DNA from: Verrucomicrobiota bacterium
GTDB lineage: Bacteria > Verrucomicrobiota > Verrucomicrobiia > Limisphaerales > UBA1100
Direction: 5' to 3'
Length of the DNA stretch: 46,562 bases
Assembly: GCA_028343615.1 (NCBI GenBank)
Contig: JAOLZA010000017.1
Span: 1 to 46,562, forward strand
The notes under the pieces were generated by a model. It searched no databases. It was not told the origin of the DNA and saw nothing but the letters and a program-made list of their open reading frames with translations. The position numbers were made by a program, and so were the translations under genes. Positions 7,878 through 16,472 of the stretch are shown here, one piece after another (position 1 is the stretch's first letter; every line of letters begins with the position of its first letter).

Positions 7878-8908
7878 CTCACCTTCTCCATCCAAAAACA
7901 CGCGCCTCTTGGCAATTCGCCCTTTTGCATTGCCTCTGCGGTGATGGGGCATTTTTTTTGCACTGCTTCAGGATGGGTGTGCAGAAGGTGGTTCATCATC
8001 CAGTGAATTTTCCAATCGCGGTTGTGGGTGAGGAAGGCTTCGAGGAGGTATTGTTCGTTCCAGAGTTTCACCTGCTCGACGATCAGCGGGGTTGGGTAAT
8101 CCATCGGGGTGGCGATGTCGTGGATATGTGCCCACACGCCCTTGGGCAGTCGCGGGAGGATTTGCAGGTACTCAGTTACCACGTCGCCTTGAGGGCGGAT
8201 GACATGCGAGGAATCGATGAACACCACATCGCGCGGCGCGAGCCCAGCAAAGACGTCTGGATTCACGTCCTCCACGCGTTGGCGCAGGACGGTGACGCCG
8301 AGCTGTTCGAGCCACGGATTTTCGTAAGGCTCGATGCAGGTATGTTCGCAACTGGGCGCGCCGTCTTTTTCGTTTTGGGCAAAGGCGAGTTGAGCGAGGT
8401 GCGTGCTCATGCCACAGCCAATTTCAATAAACCGTCGCGGCTTGAGGTGGCGCAGGAAATTGTAAAGCATCTCTGCATCACCGCGCCCGTAGCCGGGATT
8501 ATTGTAAAAGAACCCGTCTCTGCCTTCGCGCGGGATGGCGAGTAACTCGTTATTGAAATCGAAGGCGTCGAGTTGCGCGAGCATCGCGGAGTCATCCCAC
8601 TCGATGCCCGGCAGTGCGCGCGGTTCTTCGAGCGACCGCGTGAGGTGGGCGGGATTGACGAGTGGTTCGTAATAATGGTCGCGTACGGGGAACACTCGGG
8701 TTTTGTGAAACACCCACCGCGCCCCGCGAAACCGCTCCACCCCGGCCATCCGGATGGCTCCGAGCAATAGCGCGCCCGCTAGCGTGAACGGCAGGAGCAA
8801 CACATCCGCCACCGGCAATAGCACCTCCATGCCGCGTCGCAACAGGCCGCCGGGCGGAAACAGGTTAAACAAAAAATTACGCACGATTGCCTCGACCGTA
8901 GCAATCAC
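7874..8908 (-). CDS. Membrane-associated class I methyltransferase-like protein
   Basis: The 344-residue protein has an N-terminal hydrophobic segment (about 27-53) likely to anchor it in the membrane. A SAM-binding core follows with motif I RFIEIGCGMST (about 159-169) and the acidic VFIDSSHVIRPQGDV typical of Methyltransf_24-type enzymes. A conserved-looking FFYNNPGYGRGDAEMLY stretch precedes motif I. It is the only minus-strand gene inside the glycan cluster and is divergent from rfbF, so it needs its own promoter; I could not find a convincing one. The start is GTG. It could methylate a sugar or lipid carrier, but the substrate is unknown. Confidence 0.72.
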   Translation of the reverse strand: MIATVEAIVRNFLFNLFPPGGLLRRGMEVLLPVADVLLLPFTLAGALLLGAIRMAGVERFRGARWVFHKTRVFPVRDHYYEPLVNPAHLTRSLEEPRALPGIEWDDSAMLAQLDAFDFNNELLAIPREGRDGFFYNNPGYGRGDAEMLYNFLRHLKPRRFIEIGCGMSTHLAQLAFAQNEKDGAPSCEHTCIEPYENPWLEQLGVTVLRQRVEDVNPDVFAGLAPRDVVFIDSSHVIRPQGDVVTEYLQILPRLPKGVWAHIHDIATPMDYPTPLIVEQVKLWNEQYLLEAFLTHNRDWKIHWMMNHLLHTHPEAVQKKCPITAEAMQKGELPRGACFWMEKVS

Positions 8909-8943
8909 TCACGCGCGCCGCAAGTCGCGCAACTGCGAAGGGG

Positions 8944-8972
8944 TTGAACCTTAGCCCAAAACCGCGTAGCCT
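8944..8972 (+). promoter_or_regulatory. Candidate promoter of the rfbF operon, leaderless layout
   Basis: TTGAAC (8944-8949), 17-base spacer, TAGCCT (8967-8972), then six bases to the ATG at 8979. This favours the ATG over the in-frame GTG at 8976, which would lie too close to the -10 box. No Shine-Dalgarno motif is present. Confidence 0.5.
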
Positions 8973-8978
8973 CCCGTG

Positions 8979-9752
8979 ATGCAGGTGATTATCCTATGCG
9001 GCGGCCAAGGCACGCGATTGCGCGAGGAGACGGAGTATCGTCCCAAACCGATGGTGCCCATCGGCGGCCGGCCCATTCTCTGGCACATTATGAAAACCTA
9101 CGCCCACCACGGGCATCGCGATTTTATTCTGTGCCTCGGTTACAAAGGTGAGGTCATCAAGGATTATTTTCGAAACTACCTTTGGCACACCAGCGACGTG
9201 ACGCTCAAGCTCGGCCGCGAACCGGAGGTGCAATACCACACCCATCACGATGAGGAAGACTGGACCGTGACCCTCCTCGACACTGGCCCCACCACCGAAA
9301 CCGGCGGTCGCCTCGCACGTGCCTTGCCACACGTGCGCGGTGAAAATTTTCTATTCACCTACGGCGACGGCGTCACCGACAGCGACCTCAACGCCTCCAT
9401 TGAGTTTCACAAAAACCACGGCGCGATTGGGACCGCCACTGCCGTGCAGCCCGCCGGCCGCTTTGGCGAGCTTTCCATCAACGAAGGCACCATCACCACG
9501 TTCAGCGAAAAACCCGACCGCGAGCCGCGCTACGTCAACGGCGGCTACTGCGTTTTCAACAAACTCATCGGAGATTACTTGACCGGCGACGATTGCATCC
9601 TTGAGCGCGAGCCATTGGAGTTCCTCGCCAACGAAGGCCAGCTCAAGGCGCATTGCCACACCGGCTTTTGGCAGTGCATGGACACCCATCGTGAGCAGCA
9701 ACAGCTAGAATCCCTTTGGGCCGCCGGCGATGCACCGTGGAAAATCTGGTAG
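8979..9752 (+). CDS. rfbF: Glucose-1-phosphate cytidylyltransferase
   Basis: The enzyme makes CDP-glucose from CTP and glucose-1-phosphate, the first step to CDP-linked 6-deoxyhexoses. The 257-residue length fits the family. The N-terminus has the nucleotidyltransferase signature LCGGQGTRLREET, followed by RPKPMVPIGGRPILWHIM. The GDGVTDSDL metal-binding motif and a C-terminal GFWQCMDTHRE are also typical of RfbF. The ATG at 8979 was chosen over a GTG three bases upstream because of the promoter position. The CDP-glucose 4,6-dehydratase gene starts two bases after its stop, so the pair forms a unit. Confidence 0.95.
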   Translation: MQVIILCGGQGTRLREETEYRPKPMVPIGGRPILWHIMKTYAHHGHRDFILCLGYKGEVIKDYFRNYLWHTSDVTLKLGREPEVQYHTHHDEEDWTVTLLDTGPTTETGGRLARALPHVRGENFLFTYGDGVTDSDLNASIEFHKNHGAIGTATAVQPAGRFGELSINEGTITTFSEKPDREPRYVNGGYCVFNKLIGDYLTGDDCILEREPLEFLANEGQLKAHCHTGFWQCMDTHREQQQLESLWAAGDAPWKIW

Positions 9753-9754
9753 GG

Positions 9755-10825
9755 ATGTTTGGCAAATTTTATAGCGGCAAGACCGCATGGGTCACCGGCC
9801 ACACCGGTTTCAAGGGCGCGTGGCTCAGCTTGTGGCTTCGCGATCTCGGCGCGAACGTTCACGGCGTCGCCCTCGCGCCGCACTCTCCACCCAATCTCCA
9901 CGAAACCCTCGGGCCAAAAACCTTCGCTAGCGAAACCATCGGCGACATCGTCGGTTTCGACTTTGTCAAAAGAGCCGCCTCAGGCACGCAGCCTGACATC
10001 GTTTTCCACCTCGCCGCCCGACCGCTCGTGCGCCGCTCTTACGATACCCCGTTGGAAACCGCCACCACTAACATCCTCGGCACCGCCCACGTTTTGGAAG
10101 CATTGCGAACAAACAAAATCGATTGCCCCATCGTCGTCGTCACCAGCGACAAGTGCTATGAGAATGACGGTATCGCACACGACTTTACCGAGGCCGACGC
10201 GCTCGGCGGACACGACATTTATTCCGCGAGCAAAGCCGCTACTGAAATAATGACCCGCAGTTGGCAGCGCGCCTTCGGTGGCCGCATCGCCACCGCACGC
10301 GCCGGCAATGTCATCGGTGGCGGCGATTATGGCATCGATCGAATCGTGCCCGACTGCGTTCGCTCACTTGTAGCCGGCGAGCCCATCGCCGTCCGCAGCC
10401 CCGCTGCCACGCGCCCGTGGCAGCACGTGCTCGATTGTTTGTCCGGCTACCTTTGGCTCGGTGCTCGCTTGGCCGAGGATAATGTCTTTGCCGACGCATT
10501 CAACTTCGGCCCCACGCCCGATGGTCAACGCCCCGTGCGCGAACTCGTGGAAAATTTCCTCCAACACTGGCCCGGCGAATGGACCGATGCATCTGCCCCA
10601 ACCGCCCCGCACGAGGCCGCTACCCTTTCCCTTGCTATTGACAAAGCCCGCAAACAACTCGGCTGGCAACCCGTTTGGGATTTCTCCACCGCCGTCCAAA
10701 GCACCGCGCGCTGGTATCACCAACGCCACGTCGTAAACGCCGGAGACCTTCACGACTACAGCCTCGCCCAGCTCGAAGCGTACACCGCCGATGCTACCGT
10801 CGCGTCCGCTGCGTGGGCCCAATGA
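9755..10825 (+). CDS. rfbG: CDP-glucose 4,6-dehydratase
   Basis: An extended short-chain dehydrogenase that converts CDP-glucose to CDP-4-keto-6-deoxyglucose using bound NAD. The 356-residue product has the nucleotide-binding TGHTGFKG (14-21), the VTSDKCY motif specific to the 4,6-dehydratases and the catalytic YSASK. The C-terminus has the family's RPWQHVLDCLSGYL segment. The start at 9755 gives the family N-terminus MFGKFYSGKTAWVTG; the in-frame upstream start at 9716 lies inside rfbF. The next gene starts three bases after its stop. The product is the branch point for CDP-dideoxy, C-methyl-branched or amino sugars. Confidence 0.95.
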   Translation: MFGKFYSGKTAWVTGHTGFKGAWLSLWLRDLGANVHGVALAPHSPPNLHETLGPKTFASETIGDIVGFDFVKRAASGTQPDIVFHLAARPLVRRSYDTPLETATTNILGTAHVLEALRTNKIDCPIVVVTSDKCYENDGIAHDFTEADALGGHDIYSASKAATEIMTRSWQRAFGGRIATARAGNVIGGGDYGIDRIVPDCVRSLVAGEPIAVRSPAATRPWQHVLDCLSGYLWLGARLAEDNVFADAFNFGPTPDGQRPVRELVENFLQHWPGEWTDASAPTAPHEAATLSLAIDKARKQLGWQPVWDFSTAVQSTARWYHQRHVVNAGDLHDYSLAQLEAYTADATVASAAWAQ

Positions 10826-10828
10826 AAA

Positions 10829-12043
10829 ATGCTCGAGAATTTCCAATGCCGCTCATGTGCCGCGCGCTCCGGCGAATTGATTCTCGATCTCGGCGAACAA
10901 CCGCTCGCTAATAATCTCCTTGCGCTCGAAGATCTCGCCCAACCTGAGCCGCGCTTCCCGCTGCGTCTTGCCGTGTGCACCGAATGTTGGCTGCTGCAAA
11001 TCATCGACCTCGTGCCGCCCGTCGATTTATTCAGCGATTACATTTATTTTTCCTCCTACTCCGACGTGTGGACACAACACGCCGCCGAATGCGCCGCGCG
11101 CTACTGCGAAGACTTCGCGCCCAATTATGTCATCGAAATCGCCAGCAACGACGGCTATCTCCTACGTCATTTCGCCGAGGCCAACACGTCGCATCTCGGA
11201 ATCGAGCCTGCAGAAAACATCGCCACTGTCGCCCGTGAAAACGGAGTGCAAACCCGCACGGAATTTTTCACCAAAAAACTCGCGCAAGAATTGGCCACCG
11301 AAAACCAACCCGATCTCATCCTCGCCAACAACGTTTTGGCCCACGCGCCGGACATCAATGATTTCGTAGCGGGCATCAATAGACTGCTCGCCCCCAAAGG
11401 CCACGCTATTCTCGAATTTCCGTACGCCGCCGAAATGATTGCCCAATACGAATTCGATACGATATATCACGAACACGTTTTCTATTTCACCCTCACCGCC
11501 CTCGAACCCATCTTCGCTCGCCACGCCCTCCGCATTACTCGCGTCGAACGCACGTTACTTCACGGTGGTTCGCTGCGGATTTTCGTGCGACACGATACCC
11601 ACGCCGCTGATGAAACCGTTGCGGTATTGCGTGCACAAGAATACGAGTTATGCATGGGCAGTCTCGATTGTTACGAAAATTTCACAGCTCAAGCAGCCGC
11701 CATTCGCGAAACGGTGTGCGAACAAATCACCATCCTAAAAGACGAAGGGAAAACCCTCGCCGCCTATGGTGCGGCGGCCAAAGGCAGCACGCTACTGAAT
11801 TTTTGTGGCATAAACGCCACCGATCTCGCTTTCGTCGCCGATCGTAGCCCACACAAGCATGGCAAGCTGATGGCGGGCGCGCACGTGCCCATCGTGCCTG
11901 CTGAGGAATTGGCCCAACGCGCGCCGGACGTCACATTATTGTTGGCGTGGAATTTCGCGGATGAAATCCTAGCACAGCAGCAGGCGTACCGCGCCGCGGG
12001 CGGGAAATTTCTGATCCCCATCCCCGAGGTGCGGCTGATATAA
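10829..12043 (+). CDS. Zinc-ribbon SAM methyltransferase, probable NDP-4-keto-sugar C-methyltransferase (TylC3 type)
   Basis: The 404-residue protein has the three-part layout of sugar C-methyltransferases. An N-terminal zinc site uses C-R-S-C near residues 7-10 and a second C-T-E-C pair near 50. A central SAM domain has VIEIASNDGYLLRHF, and a C-terminal Methyltransf_14 domain carries AAYGAAAKGSTLLNF. Relatives such as TylC3 methylate C-3 of NDP-4-keto-6-deoxy sugars. Its place directly after rfbG fits a product of CDP-4-keto-6-deoxyglucose as substrate. In known cases C-3 methylation acts on a 2-deoxy or 3-deoxy intermediate, and no such dehydratase is in view, so the exact order is open. 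The following gene starts on the base after its stop. Confidence 0.85.
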   Translation: MLENFQCRSCAARSGELILDLGEQPLANNLLALEDLAQPEPRFPLRLAVCTECWLLQIIDLVPPVDLFSDYIYFSSYSDVWTQHAAECAARYCEDFAPNYVIEIASNDGYLLRHFAEANTSHLGIEPAENIATVARENGVQTRTEFFTKKLAQELATENQPDLILANNVLAHAPDINDFVAGINRLLAPKGHAILEFPYAAEMIAQYEFDTIYHEHVFYFTLTALEPIFARHALRITRVERTLLHGGSLRIFVRHDTHAADETVAVLRAQEYELCMGSLDCYENFTAQAAAIRETVCEQITILKDEGKTLAAYGAAAKGSTLLNFCGINATDLAFVADRSPHKHGKLMAGAHVPIVPAEELAQRAPDVTLLLAWNFADEILAQQQAYRAAGGKFLIPIPEVRLI

Positions 12044-12574
12044 ATGAAATTTACAGAGACAAGAATCCCCGGCGTATTCGTCATTGAGCTGGAACGCCAC
12101 GAAGACGACCGCGGCTGGTTCGCGCGCGCGTGGTGCCGCGAGGACTTCGCCGCGCACGGCTTGCCGACCGACCTCGCCCAAACCAATCTTTCTCACAACA
12201 CCCAGCGCGGCACCGTGCGTGGAATGCATTTCCAAACCGCCCCGCACGCGGAAGTTAAGCTCGTCCGATGCGTCGCCGGCACCGTGCACGACGTCGCCTT
12301 GGACATCCGGCCTGAATCGCCGACGTTCAAGCAATCCGTCGCCACCGAACTCAGCGCCGACAATGGTGTCGCTATGTTTTTACCCGAAGGCATCGCGCAC
12401 GGCTTCCAAACGCTCACCGACAATGCTACACTCTTTTATCAAATGAGCGCACCGTACGAACCGAAGTCCGCGCGCGGTGTGCGCTGGGATGATGCGACGT
12501 TTCAAATCAAATGGCCGATCGCTGAAGCCATTGTGGGCAAGCGAGATCTGGCCTTCCCTGATTTCACCGAATGA
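12044..12574 (+). CDS. rfbC: dTDP-4-dehydrorhamnose 3,5-epimerase family protein (RmlC-like cupin)
   Basis: The 176-residue cupin has the RmlC signatures DDRGWFARAW, the catalytic-histidine motif RGMHFQ (His62), and PEGIAHGFQTL, plus FYQMSAPY near the active-site tyrosine region. RmlC enzymes epimerise C-3 and/or C-5 of NDP-4-keto-6-deoxyhexoses. No rmlA, rmlB or rmlD is present here, while CDP-glucose genes and a C-methyltransferase are. The enzyme therefore probably acts on the CDP-4-keto sugar, as 5-epimerases do in branched-sugar pathways, rather than in dTDP-rhamnose synthesis. It overlaps the PhyH gene by ATGA. Confidence 0.88.
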   Translation: MKFTETRIPGVFVIELERHEDDRGWFARAWCREDFAAHGLPTDLAQTNLSHNTQRGTVRGMHFQTAPHAEVKLVRCVAGTVHDVALDIRPESPTFKQSVATELSADNGVAMFLPEGIAHGFQTLTDNATLFYQMSAPYEPKSARGVRWDDATFQIKWPIAEAIVGKRDLAFPDFTE

Positions 12575-13410
12575 GCACGCCACTGACAACCGGGCAACTT
12601 ACCGCCTTCGCTCGTGATGGTTTTGTGGTGTTGCCGGATTTTTATGAACGCGCCGAAATAGAAGCCGTGCAGCGCGGCATTCATCAAATAATCAGTTTGC
12701 TCATCGGACAACACCAACTCGCCATCGAGCAATCGCCGTTTGCCCCCGAAACATTTGACGCGAGATTTCAAGCCCTCCTTGCGCACGACCGCGCCTTGGG
12801 TGGGGTGGTTTATGATGCGGTAAAACAAATCCCCGCATTCATCCGCCTCGTAGCCAGCACCCGACATGAAGCGGTGGTGCGACAAGTGCGAGGAACGAAT
12901 GCTCCCGCCATCGCGGCCGGCGGTTATGGCATTCGCATTGATAATCCAGGTGAAGAAAAATTTCGTGCCGGCTGGCATCAGGATTATCCATCGCAGTTTC
13001 GCAGTTTGGACGGATTGGTTTTTTGGAGTTCGCTGGTGCCAATGACGGACGAGCTCGGCCCCGTGGAGTTTTGCCTGGGCTCGCACAAAGACGGCCTTGC
13101 GCCTGTGTGCGAAACGGATGCAGAAAACCCCGATAAAACTGGTGCGTACGGATTGACTTTGGCTGACGAAACCATGCGCGTGGCCAAATACAAAACCGCG
13201 GCGCCATTGACGGAGCCGTGCGATTTGGTGCTCGTTGATTTTCTTACACTGCATCGTTCCGGTGAAAACCGCGCTTCCCAGTCTCGGTGGTCGATGCAAA
13301 TGCGTTGGTTCAACTTTGCCGAGCCCACTGGTAAGCGGCTCGGCTGGGTCGGCTCCTTCGCCGCCGGTAATGACCTCCGTGCGGTGCATCCGGAATTGGT
13401 GGTGGAATGA
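12571..13410 (+). CDS. Phytanoyl-CoA dioxygenase (PhyH) family Fe(II)/2-oxoglutarate oxygenase
   Basis: This 279-residue protein has the PhyH N-terminus (FARDGFVVLPDF) and the facial-triad iron site: His136 and Asp138 in GWHQDYP and a distal His228 in LTLHRSGENRA, followed by Arg candidates for 2-oxoglutarate binding. These enzymes hydroxylate or oxidise small molecules. In sugar clusters related members modify nucleotide sugars or glycan-linked groups, which fits the flanking RmlC and methyltransferase genes. It is linked to both neighbours by ATGA overlaps. The substrate is not known. Confidence 0.85.
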   Translation: MSTPLTTGQLTAFARDGFVVLPDFYERAEIEAVQRGIHQIISLLIGQHQLAIEQSPFAPETFDARFQALLAHDRALGGVVYDAVKQIPAFIRLVASTRHEAVVRQVRGTNAPAIAAGGYGIRIDNPGEEKFRAGWHQDYPSQFRSLDGLVFWSSLVPMTDELGPVEFCLGSHKDGLAPVCETDAENPDKTGAYGLTLADETMRVAKYKTAAPLTEPCDLVLVDFLTLHRSGENRASQSRWSMQMRWFNFAEPTGKRLGWVGSFAAGNDLRAVHPELVVE

Positions 13411-14540
13411 TGAATGCCTGCAACATTTGCAACGATTCACTAGACGTGCCGGTTTACGAATCCGTACGGGCGGTTTCGGTCACCTCCCTCTGCCAAGTGC
13501 TCGACGGCCCCACGCGCGTTTGGCATTGTGCCAATTGCGGTCACACCCAAACCGCGCCGTTGCCAGCGTTGGAAAAATTTTATGCAGAGGATTATCACAT
13601 CCTTACCACTAGCGAAGAGGAAGACCAACTCTACTCAGTGCGCGATGGCAAAAAACTTTTCCGCACCGAACACCAAGTCAACACGCTGTTAGCGAAAGTG
13701 AATTTGTCGCTGAACGCGCGAGTGCTTGATTATGGCTGCGGCAAAGCCGCCACGCTCAAAGCCCTTCGCAACAATCGCGATGATGTCGTTCCGCACGTCT
13801 TTGATGTGGGTAACCAATACCGAGATTTTTGGAATGATTTCGTGCGCGCTGAAAATCAAACCGTGAACGAAGTGCCCGGAGAATGGGTGGGCTACTTTGA
13901 TGCAGTGATTTCGTTTTTCGCGCTGGAACACGTAGCCGGGCCGAAGGCGTTCGTGGGCGAGGCGTATCGTTTGTTGCGCGACGGCGGCACATTTTATTTT
14001 CTTGTGCCCAATTTGTTTGCCAATTCTGCCGACTTGGTGGTGGCTGACCACGTGAATCATTTTTCCGAAAGCTCGCTGCACCGGTTGTTGTCCGATGCCG
14101 GTTTTGCCGTGCGCGAAATTGACGGCACCGCCCACAATAGCGCGTGGGTGGTGGTAGCGGAAAAGACCAATGTAGATTCGGAGCCGATACTCGCGACATC
14201 AGTTGCCGGCAAAGTAAACGCAATGGCCGAATACTGGGGAGAGTTTGGTGACCGCGTACGCGCATTTGAAAAAGCGAATGACACCGAAGCGGCCATTTAC
14301 GGCTCCGGTTTTTACGGTGCGTTCATTCACGCCAGCCTTGATCGGGTCAAATCTGTGGAATGTTTTCTTGACCAAAACCCGCATCGGCAAAAGCAGACGT
14401 TGCTCGGAAAACCCATACTTGTGCCCGAGGCATTACCCGAAACAGTTCGGCGACTGTATGTGGGATTGAACCCGCGCGTGGCCCGTGAGGAATTGGCGGT
14501 GATGGATTGGTCACAAGAATTGGAGGTGTTCTTCCCGTGA
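13407..14540 (+). CDS. Zinc-ribbon class I SAM methyltransferase
   Basis: The 377-residue protein starts with a CxxC zinc half-site (C5, C8) completed by the later CANC. Methyltransferase motif I is VLDYGCGKAATLKAL, and the acidic post-II region is FFALEHVAGP. The C-terminal part has AAIYGSGFYGAFIHASL, resembling a Rossmann-like Methyltransf_14/C-methyltransferase end. It is related in layout to the methyltransferase at 10829 but has diverged. A sugar or a sugar-attached group is the likely target. ATGA/GTGA overlaps bind it to the dioxygenase before it and the acetyltransferase after it. Confidence 0.8.
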   Translation: MMNACNICNDSLDVPVYESVRAVSVTSLCQVLDGPTRVWHCANCGHTQTAPLPALEKFYAEDYHILTTSEEEDQLYSVRDGKKLFRTEHQVNTLLAKVNLSLNARVLDYGCGKAATLKALRNNRDDVVPHVFDVGNQYRDFWNDFVRAENQTVNEVPGEWVGYFDAVISFFALEHVAGPKAFVGEAYRLLRDGGTFYFLVPNLFANSADLVVADHVNHFSESSLHRLLSDAGFAVREIDGTAHNSAWVVVAEKTNVDSEPILATSVAGKVNAMAEYWGEFGDRVRAFEKANDTEAAIYGSGFYGAFIHASLDRVKSVECFLDQNPHRQKQTLLGKPILVPEALPETVRRLYVGLNPRVAREELAVMDWSQELEVFFP

Positions 14541-15028
14541 ACGTGACACTGCGTGCTCCGGAGAAAACGGATTTTTCGATGTTGGCCGCTTTGCGAAATG
14601 ATGCGGCGGTGCAACGGCAACTGATGATTGAGCCTAGGCAGTATTCGCCCGCGCAAGTACGCGCGTGGATTCGGCGACGCACGGGGGATGTGAAAGGCGC
14701 GTTTTGGGTCATCGACCGCGGCGGCCCTTGCGGGTTTGTGCAGTTGACGCAGGTTGACCGCGAGCGGGGTACGGCGGATTTGGGCATTTGTTTAGTGCGG
14801 GCGGTCCGAGGCAAGGGCGTTGCAGCAGAGGCAATGGGACTTTTGGAAGCGCACGCGAAGGAAAAGCTGCGTTGTAAAACACTCACGTTGCGGGTGTTGA
14901 GCGTCAATCATCGGGCGATTGCGTTGTACGGAAAATTAAAATTCAGGATTTTGGAAGCCAAACGGCGGCATCACTTCGACGGCGCACATTGGCGGGATGT
15001 TGTTTTTATGGAGAAGGCGCTGCGATGA
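14537..15028 (+). CDS. GNAT-family N-acetyltransferase
   Basis: The 163-residue protein has the GNAT fold, with the acetyl-CoA pyrophosphate-binding loop VRAVRGKGVAAEAM and the C-terminal NHRAIALYGKLKFRI helix/strand. A GTG start at 14537 gives the classic VTLRAPEKTDF beginning and a four-base GTGA overlap with the previous gene; an upstream ATG at 14507 would add ten unlikely residues. Next to a DegT aminotransferase and sugar genes, it may acylate an amino sugar, but a RimJ/L-type protein acetyltransferase cannot be excluded. Confidence 0.82.
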   Translation: MNVTLRAPEKTDFSMLAALRNDAAVQRQLMIEPRQYSPAQVRAWIRRRTGDVKGAFWVIDRGGPCGFVQLTQVDRERGTADLGICLVRAVRGKGVAAEAMGLLEAHAKEKLRCKTLTLRVLSVNHRAIALYGKLKFRILEAKRRHHFDGAHWRDVVFMEKALR

Positions 15029-15735
15029 AAACAGTGGTCATTTCTCAGCCGATGTATTTCCCGTGGGTGGGGATGTTGGAACAGATGCGATTGGCCGATG
15101 TGTTTGTGCATTTGGATGACGCGCAGTTTTCGAAGGGCGGATTTTTTAACCGCGTGCAGTTGAAAACGGCGGCGGGCACGCCGTGGTTCACGGTGCCTTT
15201 GACGGAAAATAAACGCGGGCAGTTGCTCAATGAAATGCGGATGGCCGAACACGATTGGCGACGCAAACAGCTTGCGACTTTGAAACAAACCTACGCCGCC
15301 GCGTCGCACGTTGAGGAAATGTTAGGCTTGGTGAAATCGGTTTTTAAAAATGAATACGAATCGCTGGCGGAGTTGAGCGCGGCGAGCATGGAAATGTTGG
15401 CGGAGTTTTTTGAAATTACGCCGAAGGAAATTCTGTGGTCATCGGCAATGGGCGTTGAGGGCACGGGTTCGGCTCGAGTACTGGCGGTTTGCGAGGCGCT
15501 GGGCGCGGAGCGTTATGTGACGGGGCATGGCGCATGGGAATATTTGAACCACGAATCCTTTGAGGCGGCGGGCATTCGCGTAGAGTATTTGGACTATAAA
15601 AAACGCGAGTATCCGCAGTTGCACGGGGCGTTTACTCCCTTTGTCAGCGCGTTGGATTTGGTGGCAAACTGTGGACGTGCTGGGCGGGAAGTGATTGATT
15701 CGGACACAGTTTGCTGGAAGGATTTTGCGCGATGA
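15025..15735 (+). CDS. WbqC-family protein
   Basis: The 236-residue product begins with VVISQPMYFPWVGMLEQM, the hallmark of the WbqC-like family (PF08889), followed by FVHLDDAQFSKGGFFNRVQLK. Members occur in O-antigen and aminoglycan clusters, and several sit beside DegT aminotransferases, but the reaction remains unproven; a role in N-acyl or amino-acid transfer to amino sugars has been suggested. The start gives an ATGA overlap with the GNAT gene, and its end overlaps the next gene by ATGA as well. This supports co-translation with an amino-sugar-modifying set. Confidence 0.85.
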   Translation: MKTVVISQPMYFPWVGMLEQMRLADVFVHLDDAQFSKGGFFNRVQLKTAAGTPWFTVPLTENKRGQLLNEMRMAEHDWRRKQLATLKQTYAAASHVEEMLGLVKSVFKNEYESLAELSAASMEMLAEFFEITPKEILWSSAMGVEGTGSARVLAVCEALGAERYVTGHGAWEYLNHESFEAAGIRVEYLDYKKREYPQLHGAFTPFVSALDLVANCGRAGREVIDSDTVCWKDFAR

Positions 15736-16472
15736 GCGATGTGGCTAAATTTTTTGCCGAGGTGCAGGACAATATCGACGGGCTACGCACGGACGAAGCT
15801 GTGCGACAGGCGACGCTCGATTGGGTGGCCGCGATTGCGCCGCATAATTATACTTACAATTTCACCTGGCTCGGACGTCCGATCATTCAATTTCCGCAGG
15901 ACCTCGCCGCGTTGCAGGAAATAATTTGGGAAACGCGGCCCGACCTCATCATCGAAACCGGCATTGCCCACGGCGGCACACTGGTTTTTCACGCATCGAT
16001 GCTGCAACTGCTCGGCAATGCCGGCCGCGTGCTCGGAATAGACATTGACATTCGCGAACACAATCGCGCGGAAATTGAAGCACATCCGATGTTCGAATGC
16101 ATCGAAATGATTCAAAGCTCGTCGATTGACAACGCCATTGCCACGCAAGTTGCTGAAGCCGCCGCCGAAGCAAAGCGTGTGATGGTGGTGCTTGATTCTA
16201 ATCACACGCACGAGCATGTGTTGCGCGAATTGGAAATCTACGCGCCACTTGTCACGATGGATTGCTATTTGGTCGTGTGCGACACTCTCATTGAAGATAT
16301 GCCCGCGGGGTCATTTCCCAATCGCCCGTGGGACAAGGGCGACAATCCGCGCACAGCGGTGGATGCTTTTTTGAAAACGACTGAACGCTTCGAGGTAGAC
16401 ACCGCCATTGACGCCAAACTGCAAATCAGCGTGGCACCGGGCGGTTATCTAAAGTGCGTTGCAGAAAAATGA
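15732..16472 (+). CDS. Cephalosporin hydroxylase / CmcI-like (rhamnosyl O-methyltransferase family) protein
   Basis: This 246-residue protein matches the CmcI family by IIETGIAHGGTLVFHASML (SAM motif I variant), VLGIDIDIREHNR and VVLDSNHTHEHVLREL, the latter bearing the putative metal-binding acidic/His residues. Characterised relatives are rhamnosyl O-methyltransferases and CmcI of cephamycin synthesis; despite the name most are SAM methyltransferases. It would O-methylate a sugar hydroxyl of the cluster's glycan. ATGA overlaps link it to WbqC before it and to the aminotransferase after it. Confidence 0.87.
   Translation: MSDVAKFFAEVQDNIDGLRTDEAVRQATLDWVAAIAPHNYTYNFTWLGRPIIQFPQDLAALQEIIWETRPDLIIETGIAHGGTLVFHASMLQLLGNAGRVLGIDIDIREHNRAEIEAHPMFECIEMIQSSSIDNAIATQVAEAAAEAKRVMVVLDSNHTHEHVLRELEIYAPLVTMDCYLVVCDTLIEDMPAGSFPNRPWDKGDNPRTAVDAFLKTTERFEVDTAIDAKLQISVAPGGYLKCVAEK

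Noticed and set aside
12044-12574. Evidence for dTDP-rhamnose synthesis
   Set aside because: Only an RmlC-like gene is present. rmlA, rmlB and rmlD are absent from the window and the adjacent genes make a CDP sugar.
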